DNA of 64,000 bases. Source: Rhodococcus sp. H36-A4. Its GTDB lineage: Bacteria > Actinomycetota > Actinomycetes > Mycobacteriales > Mycobacteriaceae. Below the pieces are notes generated by a model. That model was given only the letters and a program-made list of their open reading frames with translations. It searched no databases and was not told where the DNA came from. Made by a program: the position numbers and the translations under genes. How positions within the stretch are numbered: position 1 is the first letter of the stretch; each line of letters starts with the position of its first letter. Shown piece by piece: positions 57,880 to 64,000 of this stretch. The stretch covers positions 372,001 to 436,000 of the forward strand of contig NZ_JAPVLQ010000006.1 in assembly GCF_027158005.1 (NCBI RefSeq), written 5' to 3'.

Positions 57880-58107
57880 GTGCGACTCCCCGATCGGTTA
57901 GCCAAGCTTGTCACCTGCTCGTTCCACACGCGCTCGATCTCGATCCACCGATGTGCGTCGATCGACGGCATCCAGCCCAACGGGACGGATGCGGCACTAC
58001 TAACCCTGCAGTCACCCAAGGCGCAACGTGTGCTCGTCGGACTGGGACCTCTTGCAATGGTCTCGGGTGCTGCCATTTTGGATAACTTAGGCGCTGCCGT
58101 GCGCTGA
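57880..58107 (+). CDS. Possible small hypothetical protein
   Basis: A 75-codon frame from GTG 57880 with GGCGGA about ten bases upstream. The product includes SISIHRCASIDGIQPNGTDA and QRVLVGLGPLAMVSGAAILD, a strand-helix pattern faintly like a STAS domain, but without the usual DSSG motif. It precedes the PAS-GGDEF gene by 44 bases on the same strand. Support is weak. Confidence 0.3.
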   Translation: MRLPDRLAKLVTCSFHTRSISIHRCASIDGIQPNGTDAALLTLQSPKAQRVLVGLGPLAMVSGAAILDNLGAAVR

Positions 58108-58151
58108 CAAGATAAAGGTGCCCAGTAGCAAACGAGAAGGTCAGCAGGAAC

Positions 58152-59027
58152 ATGAAATCATTCAAAGGCGTAGACGAGCACTGGTACCGCGCATTGTTCG
58201 ACGCGAGCACCGTTGCGATAGCACTAGCCGACGAGCAGGGCTTGCTGATGGCCGCGAACGACGCCTACTGCGCGATGGTCCAACGCACCTGGGGAGAAAT
58301 TGCCGGTCGATCCTCCCGCGAATTCACCCATCCCGACGATCTCGCACAGCATGCGGCGATGGCGCAGTTGATGGCAGGAGCACGAGAGCAGGGCCAGGTG
58401 CTCCGGCTCGAGAAGCGTTATGTCCGCCCAGATGGCACCCTGCGATGGGCATGGGTCTCCGCAGTCGCTGTGACGTCACCGGATGGCCGGACATGGACTG
58501 CTTCGGTCATCCACGATACGACCGAACGCCGAATCGCCGAAGACATGTTGCATGCCGCAGCAACGACCGATCCTCTCACCGGTTTGCTCAATCGCCGCGG
58601 ATGGCGAGAAGGGTTGCACCGACTGCGCTACCCCCCGCACTGCGCCGACTCACTCATACTGGCGATGATCGATCTCGATCGGTTCAAGGCGTACAACGAC
58701 ACGCACGGCCACCCCGCCGGCGACCAACTGCTCACCACGTTCAGCGCAGCAGCGCGCGGCATCCTCGGTCCGCAGACCCTGTTTGCTCGTTGGGGTGGTG
58801 AAGAATTTGCGTTGGCTCTACCCGGAATCGACGTCATGCAGGCGCGTCGAATTCTTACCGACATCGCAGCGGTCGTTCCCGACGGTCAGCAATTCTCGGC
58901 TGGATTCACTGCGCTGCAGCAGCGCGAAACCCTCTTCGACTGCTTCGATCGCGCCGACGTGTTGCTCTACCGCGCCAAGCGAGACGGCGGTGGTCGAATG
59001 TACGATGAACTCGATGACCTGGCCTGA
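58152..59027 (+). CDS. PAS-GGDEF diguanylate cyclase
   Basis: A 291-residue soluble protein. The PAS domain at about 10-125 has ALFDASTVAIALADEQGLLM and a PAC segment (RYVRPDGTLRWAWVSAVAV). The GGDEF domain starts at TDPLTGLLNRRG, then IDLDRFKAYNDTHGHPAGDQ and ARWGGEEFALALPG (GGEEF intact). It should make cyclic di-GMP in response to a signal at PAS. Relative to typical domains, its C-terminal half is short (about 155 residues). AGCAGGAAC precedes the ATG. Confidence 0.9.
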   Translation: MKSFKGVDEHWYRALFDASTVAIALADEQGLLMAANDAYCAMVQRTWGEIAGRSSREFTHPDDLAQHAAMAQLMAGAREQGQVLRLEKRYVRPDGTLRWAWVSAVAVTSPDGRTWTASVIHDTTERRIAEDMLHAAATTDPLTGLLNRRGWREGLHRLRYPPHCADSLILAMIDLDRFKAYNDTHGHPAGDQLLTTFSAAARGILGPQTLFARWGGEEFALALPGIDVMQARRILTDIAAVVPDGQQFSAGFTALQQRETLFDCFDRADVLLYRAKRDGGGRMYDELDDLA

Positions 59028-59169
59028 TGTGTGCCCGTTGAGAAGCCCCCGAGATCACATCGGATTCACAATCGGCGCCGTTGAGGTCCGTTGTGGACGC
59101 GCTTACCTCGTTTTCTGATGCCATCGGGCCACACCCACCTCGTATCCGTTGGCAACCACGATGACGTGA

Positions 59170-60570
59170 TCAAGTCCTGTTGTCTTTGGACTCACTTTTC
59201 GATCCCATGGGGAGTCTGACCTCGCAACGAGCTCCACTCAGTGGCGACCGAAGAACAGTCACCGACCCACCATGCGCAGCGACCGTGCGGGCAACAATAG
59301 CCAAACCCAGACCCGCACCGCCTTCACCACGCGTTCGCGAGGAATCCAGACGCACGAACCGATCGAACACTCGCACCCGCTCCGACTCGGCAATACCCGG
59401 CCCATCATCATCGACCGTGATCAGAGCAGACCCACCCGACTCCGCACAGGACAATTCCACTCGACTGTTCGCGTGCCGAACCGCGTTATCGACAATGTTG
59501 CGCACCATCCGCGCCAACGCCTGCTGATCCCCGGTCACTCGAACAGGAACAATCGACGTCCGAACAGTCACCTCCGACATCGATCCGACACGTTTGCCCT
59601 CCTCATAGAGCAGATCGTCGAGGTCGACGTCGACTGCGCTGGCGGCGGTCTGCTTTTCGTCCGAACGAGCAAGCAACAAAAGATCTTCGATCAACCCCCG
59701 CATCCGGCGCGCTTCGGGAAGGAGCGAATCGTCTATCAATGTCGCATCGATCAACTCCGGCCGTGCTGCGGCAAGCTCGAGAGCAGCAGTGATCGTCGAA
59801 AGCGGACTCCGAAGCTCATGCGAAGCATCACTGACAAACCGCCGCTGCGCACGCTGCCCCGCGTGGAGCCGCTCCAACATCTCGTTCATCGTCACCGCAA
59901 GTCGAGCGATCTCGTCATGTGCCTCCGGAACCGGAATACGCTCCCCCAGCTGACCATTGGAGATCGACGCCACCCGAGTCCTGATCCGCTCGACGGGACT
60001 CAACGCCGCACCGACAAGTCGGTACGTCGCGAACGCGACTAACGAGATCACAATAGGGCCAACGATTGCCAGTAGAACCGCGACCGTGGTGACAACGTCT
60101 TCGACCGGCTCCCGGTCGGCACCCACCAACACCGTCACCGGCCCCTCTACACTCATCGCGCCGCGGCCCGTCACCCAGAAATCGCCACTCTCGCCGACCT
60201 CGACACGCCCGAGATCCTGCGTGGTCGACGCTGGAACCTGAAAAGTCGACAGCGGCGCATCACCATCCCCACTCGAAGAAACCCGCACCGCCCCGGACGC
60301 GTCGACGACCTGCAGGATCCCGATCTGACCGTCGGTAGCCAACAACGAATTGTCGATCTGCGACGGCGAATCGGACTCGAGCTGCTCGCAGACCTGCACC
60401 GCGCGAGCCACCGCAGCAGTACGGGCAGAGGATTCGAGAGAGCTGTAGAGCACACTCGACAACGCGCCACCGGCGACGATCAAACACACAGCAAGCACCA
60501 GGGTCGTAGCAACCGCCGAACGCACCCGCACGGTCCAACGTCGTGGCCGGAACACATCGATGTAGGACAT
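59170..60570 (-). CDS. HAMP-containing sensor histidine kinase
   Basis: A 466-residue kinase. Two membrane segments (about 20-42 and 160-182) flank a short extracytoplasmic sensor. Then come HAMP (LVGAALSPVERIRTRVASIS), HisKA with FVSDASHELRSPLSTITAAL (phosphoacceptor His) and HATPase_c with VDDDGPGIAESERVRVFDRF and GGAGLGLAIVARTVAAHGGS. It is the likely partner of the OmpR-type regulator at 61434-62114, from which a decayed opposite-strand gene separates it. Confidence 0.93.
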   Translation of the reverse strand: MSYIDVFRPRRWTVRVRSAVATTLVLAVCLIVAGGALSSVLYSSLESSARTAAVARAVQVCEQLESDSPSQIDNSLLATDGQIGILQVVDASGAVRVSSSGDGDAPLSTFQVPASTTQDLGRVEVGESGDFWVTGRGAMSVEGPVTVLVGADREPVEDVVTTVAVLLAIVGPIVISLVAFATYRLVGAALSPVERIRTRVASISNGQLGERIPVPEAHDEIARLAVTMNEMLERLHAGQRAQRRFVSDASHELRSPLSTITAALELAAARPELIDATLIDDSLLPEARRMRGLIEDLLLLARSDEKQTAASAVDVDLDDLLYEEGKRVGSMSEVTVRTSIVPVRVTGDQQALARMVRNIVDNAVRHANSRVELSCAESGGSALITVDDDGPGIAESERVRVFDRFVRLDSSRTRGEGGAGLGLAIVARTVAAHGGSVTVLRSPLSGARCEVRLPMGSKSESKDNRT

Positions 60571-60639
60571 CACGCCCCTAGTGTCCTACCTGCAGCGCCG
60601 AAGACAACGACCATCTTCAGCATCCCTTCAGGATTACCC

Positions 60640-61363
60640 TGTCAGAGGGAGACAGCCGCCGACACACTCAACGTCGATCTCGGGTTCGGTCGCACCGGGA
60701 CCACCCTCGTCGTCGGCATCATGTTGGCCGCAGCGCTTACCTACCAGTTCACCCTCCGGCGGTACGTGCCATGGATCTATTGGCTGGTGGTCATCCTGAT
60801 CAGCGTCGCCGGCACGCTGATCACCGACAATCTCACCGACAATTTCGGCGTTCCACTGGCAACGAGTACCGGATTCTTCACCGCCGCACTGATTCTGAAG
60901 TTTCAGCCTGGTACATCGCCGAGGGAGCACTCTCGATTCACAGCATCCGAACCCGCCGCGGCGAAGGGTTCTACTGGCTCGCAATCCTGTTCACGTTCGC
61001 ACTCGGCACCGCTGCAGGCGATCTCGTCGCAGAGCAAATCGAACTGGGATACCTCACCCCGGCACTCATTTTCGCCGCCATCATCGCCCTGGTCGCCGCC
61101 GCGCACTACGCCCTCCGACTCAACGCCGTCCTCGCAGTCTGGATCGCCTACATCATCACCCGCCCACTCGGCGCGCCATAGGTGACTACCTGACACAGGA
61201 CAAGACTGCCGGCGGCCTCGGCCTCGGACTCGGACCGACCCTCGTCACCGCCGTGTTCGTGATTGCCATCGTTGGATCCGTGACGTACTTGACCATCTCC
61301 AAAGCCGACGTTCTCGACACCACATTCGACAGCGTGGATACCAAGGATGGGGAGACAGTGTGA
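60640..61363 (+). pseudogene. Decayed COG4705-type membrane protein gene
   Basis: Three frames together encode one membrane protein. Frame one: ETAADTLNVDLGFGRTGTTL, RRYVPWIYWLVVILISVAGT and LITDNLTDNFGVPLATST to about 60895. Frame two: AWYIAEGALSIHSIRTRRGE, FYWLAILFTFALGTAAGDLV and VWIAYIITRPLGA to about 61175. Frame three: IGDYLTQDKTAGGLGLGLGP to TGA at 61363. Each junction lacks one base (or has two extra). The usual N-terminus ahead of ETAAD, with its first membrane segment, is also missing. Confidence 0.8.
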
Positions 61364-61433
61364 CACCGACCCTCAGCGCTCCACGGTGATACTTCAGGAG
61401 CTCGCGGGAACATTCGAGAAGCAGACGAACAGC

Positions 61434-62114
61434 TCAGTCGATCACACCGGTTGCGAGCCGGTATCCGACTCCCCGAATCGTCTCGATGCTCTTGCGGTCG
61501 AACGGCTGATCCACCTTCTTGCGGAGGTAACCGATGTAGACCTCGACGATGTTCTCGTCCCCGTCATAATTCGCATCCCATACCGATCGCACGATCTCGG
61601 ACTTGGTGACCACCACCCCACTGCGCCGCATCAGAAACTCGAGCACGCTGTACTCACGAGGGGTGAGCGATAGCTCCGATCCCGCCCGCATGACGCGGTG
61701 CCGCGCCGGATCCAATTCCAAATCGCCGACAGTCAACACTGCAGGACGCTCCGGAGCTCCTCGCCGCACCAGAGCCCGCAACCGAGCGACCAACACCACG
61801 AACGAAAACGGTTTGATCAGATAGTCATCCGCACCGAGATCGAAGGCATCGGCAAGATCGTATTCACCGTCCTTGGCTGAAAGCATCAAAATCGGAGTCC
61901 ACACACCCTGCGCCCGCAGATCCCGCACGATGTCGTAACCATGCTTACTCGGCAACATGATGTCGAGTACGAGCGCATCGAACGCCCCGGAGACCGCGGT
62001 GTGAAACCCCTCGTCACCGTCGTGCTCAACCTCGACAGCGAAACCCTCGGCCACGAGACCGCGACGCACCATCTCCGCCAAACGCACCTCGTCCTCGACC
62101 ACCAGTACCCTCAT
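61434..62114 (-). CDS. OmpR/PhoB-type response regulator
   Basis: A 226-residue regulator. The receiver domain starts MRVLVVEDEVRLAEMVRRGL, has the phosphoacceptor Asp in ALVLDIMLPSKHGYDIV, and is followed by a winged-helix domain (LTPREYSVLEFLMRRSGVVV; GDENIVEVYIGYLRKKVD). The ATG at 62114 has GGAG six bases upstream. It probably pairs with the HAMP kinase gene further along the same strand. It is divergent from the PAP2 gene with a 48-base gap. Confidence 0.93.
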   Translation of the reverse strand: MRVLVVEDEVRLAEMVRRGLVAEGFAVEVEHDGDEGFHTAVSGAFDALVLDIMLPSKHGYDIVRDLRAQGVWTPILMLSAKDGEYDLADAFDLGADDYLIKPFSFVVLVARLRALVRRGAPERPAVLTVGDLELDPARHRVMRAGSELSLTPREYSVLEFLMRRSGVVVTKSEIVRSVWDANYDGDENIVEVYIGYLRKKVDQPFDRKSIETIRGVGYRLATGVID

Positions 62115-62162
62115 CGGCAACTCCATCTGTGTGAGTCCGAAGAAGTACACCAGAACCAGGAG

Positions 62163-63035
62163 ATGGACAGCGATACGCTTTCAGCGGTTCTTCAGGTTTA
62201 CATCTGCACACTGATGCTCGTGCTCCTCTCCTCATCGACGTCCGCCGTGCATTCAACGGTCACCGAAGTATTCACCGAAGCCGCCTCCACCGACGTCGAA
62301 GCGGTCGGGCTCGCGGTCGCCTTCGGTCTCGTGATCCTCGGAATAGTGCTCCGGACGCGCGACAATCGAGCCCGCGGGGCGATCTTCTCCGCACTGGGTT
62401 ATGCCTTCGCTGTGCTGGTCCTGGCCGTCGCGGTACACAGCGACGGCGCTCTGACCGGCGCCGACGCACCAGTCGCCCAATGGTTCGTCGATCACCGAAG
62501 TTCCACCCTCGATCACCTGGCAACCGCCATCACCATCGCAGGCGGCCCGCCCGAAACAGCAGCATTGGGCATCCTCGTCGCGGTAGTGCTGATCTGGAGA
62601 ACCAAGCGCTACGGCCCAGCGGTGGTAGTGCTTGCGACCGTCGCGGCAGCATCGTTTCTGTGCAGTGCACTGAAACTGATCGTCGGCCGCGACCGCCCAC
62701 CACTGTCGATGCAGCTGATGCTCGAAACCGATCACTCTTTCCCATCAGGGCACGTCACCGGCAGCGCAGCCCTACTGATGATGATCGCGCTCATCGCCAG
62801 CGCGCGATGCCCAACGGCAGCACGCGTCCTGTTCCTCGCTATCACTCTCGCCATCACCGTCATTGTCGCCTGCACACGCATGTATCTCGGAGTCCATTGG
62901 CTCACCGACGTCTGCGCCGGCGCCCTCATCGCCGCAGCAATGGTCACCCTCGGCGGCTACGCACTACACCGACTCGACACTGCGACTACGGACGAATCCA
63001 CACCGACCCGGCACGTCAGTCAGGTGGCGCAATAG
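62163..63035 (+). CDS. PAP2-family membrane phosphatase
   Basis: A 290-residue membrane protein with six or more membrane segments. The acid-phosphatase motifs are KLIVGRDRPP (K-x6-RP), FPSGHVTGS (PSGH) and CTRMYLGVHWLTDV (the x-R-x5-H-x3-D motif). It dephosphorylates lipid phosphates or undecaprenyl pyrophosphate. The AGGAG directly abuts the ATG at 62163, so the start may lie a few codons on. The divergent response regulator could control it. Confidence 0.9.
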   Translation: MDSDTLSAVLQVYICTLMLVLLSSSTSAVHSTVTEVFTEAASTDVEAVGLAVAFGLVILGIVLRTRDNRARGAIFSALGYAFAVLVLAVAVHSDGALTGADAPVAQWFVDHRSSTLDHLATAITIAGGPPETAALGILVAVVLIWRTKRYGPAVVVLATVAAASFLCSALKLIVGRDRPPLSMQLMLETDHSFPSGHVTGSAALLMMIALIASARCPTAARVLFLAITLAITVIVACTRMYLGVHWLTDVCAGALIAAAMVTLGGYALHRLDTATTDESTPTRHVSQVAQ

Positions 63036-63058
63036 TGCCCTATCCTTGGGGCATATCA

Positions 63059-63460
63059 GTGAGTGAGGTGAATCCTGTGCGTAGAGCGTCCGGTCAGCTG
63101 GAAGAGTCCATCGTGCAGCTGCTCGGTGAGCATCGAGAGCTGTCGGTATCGGAGGCTCGCGCTCACCTGGACGCCGAACTCGCCCACACCACCGTGATGA
63201 CCGCGCTGGTTCGGCTCCATGGCAAAGGTCTGGTCGAGCGGGAACGCCGAGGCAGATCGTTCGTCTACACCCTCACAGCACCGGTAAACGAGATTCCTGC
63301 GCTTCGTGCCGCGATGCGTATGCGAACCGAACTCGGTGAGCGGGACAAGCGTGCGGATGTGCTGGCAAGTTTCGTCGCGTCCTTGGACCCCGAGGACGAG
63401 GCAACGCTGCGCAATCTGCTCTCACCTGATGCAGGCGATCTGGAAGAGCAAGGGCTGTGA
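63059..63460 (+). CDS. blaI: BlaI/MecI-family repressor
   Basis: A 133-residue winged-helix repressor, RRASGQLEESIVQLLGEHRE, then AELAHTTVMTALVRLHGKGL and ERRGRSFVYTLTAPVNE. BlaI proteins dimerise on inverted TAC-rich operators and are released by proteolysis. The GTG at 63059 is chosen; GTG 63068 would also fit. The stop overlaps the M56 gene start by four bases (GTGA). Confidence 0.9.
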   Translation: MSEVNPVRRASGQLEESIVQLLGEHRELSVSEARAHLDAELAHTTVMTALVRLHGKGLVERERRGRSFVYTLTAPVNEIPALRAAMRMRTELGERDKRADVLASFVASLDPEDEATLRNLLSPDAGDLEEQGL

Positions 63461-64000
63461 CGCTACTTGTGTTCGTGGCCGCATTCCCCTGGGTAGTGTC
63501 GCTGGCGATTCGCATGAACATCGAACGCATCGATCGCCGGTTCACTCCCTCGACTGCTGTGGTGCTGTTTCCAATTCTCGCCGTCGTGACCGCATTCTCG
63601 ATTGTCGCCTCGATGGTGGCAATTGCTGCAGTCATGGTTTCCTCACCCAATCCCTTCCGAATTGTGCTGGGTGTTGCACTTCTCGGGTGGATTCTCTGGC
63701 GGTCCATCGAGGTGTCACTGCATCTTCGACGGGTTGTAGTCAGTTCCTCGATGGCTTCGCGCTTCGGAGCCGAAGCCAGAACACCAGGGGGAACAGTTCT
63801 CGTCGACTCCGCTGAACCCGACGCCTTTGCCGTGCCATCCGGTGGCGGTGCTGTTGTGGTGACAACCGGCCTCGCGGAGGCTCTGTCCGATGCCGAATTG
63901 CGTGCGGTCATCGAACATGAACGTGCGCATCTGCGATTTCGCCACGCCCTATGGATTCAGATGTGCGAGATCGCGGCCCAATTCGATCCGGTACTGCGCC
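63457..64000 (+). CDS. M56-family metallopeptidase, cut by the window edge
   Basis: The 181 codons present show two or three membrane segments (TLLVFVAAFPWVVSLAIR; VVLFPILAVVTAFSIVASMV; FRIVLGVALLGWILWRSI) and the zinc motif HERAH (in RAVIEHERAHLRFRHALW). These fit BlaR1/M56 peptidases that cleave BlaI-type repressors. In M. tuberculosis the similar pair is Rv1846c-Rv1845c, near guaB1; here it is about 60 kb away. The 3' end lies outside. Confidence 0.9.
   Translation, partial: MTLLVFVAAFPWVVSLAIRMNIERIDRRFTPSTAVVLFPILAVVTAFSIVASMVAIAAVMVSSPNPFRIVLGVALLGWILWRSIEVSLHLRRVVVSSSMASRFGAEARTPGGTVLVDSAEPDAFAVPSGGGAVVVTTGLAEALSDAELRAVIEHERAHLRFRHALWIQMCEIAAQFDPVLR

Noticed and set aside
57642..58076. 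144-codon minus-strand frame upstream of the NarL-type kinase
   Set aside because: Cys- and Ser-rich low-quality product without a start signal; overlaps the possible small + strand gene.
60581..60799. 72-codon + frame at the start of the COG4705 remnant
   Set aside because: It is out of frame with the homologous sequence and low in complexity.

Overview
The window is about 64 kb of high-GC chromosomal DNA from an actinobacterium of the order Mycobacteriales, most likely Rhodococcus or a close relative. The basis is codon use, frequent GTG starts, four-base stop/start overlaps, and a gene order I recognise from Mycobacterium tuberculosis (guaB1, two CNNM proteins, glcB, VWA protein, gcvP, merR, bfn, ftsR, garA, gcvH, DUF881, sbp, DUF881, pgsA). 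I saw no rRNA, tRNA, CRISPR array, insertion sequence or phage gene. Both ends cut genes: a DUF4262 protein on the left and an M56 peptidase on the right.

Layout. 1-12.9 kb (mostly + strand): DEAD helicase behind an SOS-box-like palindrome, a DMT-type membrane protein, guaB1, a small ORF coupled to two CNNM/CBS proteins, a protein often labelled 3-methyladenine glycosylase, malate synthase G, a VWA protein and a metallophosphoesterase. 12.9-22.1 kb (- strand): a conserved core block running from pgsA through DUF881-sbp-DUF881, gcvH, garA, ftsR, bfn and a second merR to gcvP. gcvP is preceded by a tandem glycine riboswitch. 22.1-27 kb: Nudix CoA pyrophosphatase, a small glycine-rich membrane protein, a CPBP-like protein, then furA-katG with a leaderless-looking furA start.

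27-35 kb is the most unusual part. It holds a heme-oxygenase-like diiron protein, an SRPBCC domain fused to an AMP-forming ligase, a GGDEF protein whose start region is duplicated in tandem, a LuxI-like GNAT divergent from a ThiF/E1-like protein across a region with three inverted repeats, a CDGSH protein and a VIT1/CCC1 transporter. 35-43 kb: a SulP transporter with its MerR regulator and a MerR-type operator, an ABM monooxygenase, YrhK, MntH, an MFS-TetR pair and a zinc alcohol dehydrogenase. 43-50.5 kb: methyltransferases, an HxlR regulator with a GTAC-N7-GTAC operator, and redox catabolic genes (FAD oxidoreductase, old yellow enzyme, SDR, NTF2-like).

50.5-64 kb: a GlsB-type protein, a methyltransferase, a DASS transporter, a frameshifted TAT-exported multicopper oxidase, a NarL-type two-component pair, a PAS-GGDEF protein, an OmpR/HAMP two-component pair split by a decayed COG4705 gene on the opposite strand, a PAP2 phosphatase, and a BlaI-M56 pair at the edge.

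Functional themes: glycine cleavage and central-carbon control (GcvP, GcvH, GarA, GlcB), oxidative and metal stress (FurA-KatG, CDGSH, VIT1, MntH, multicopper oxidase), and signalling (two GGDEF proteins, two two-component systems, at least eight DNA-binding regulators).
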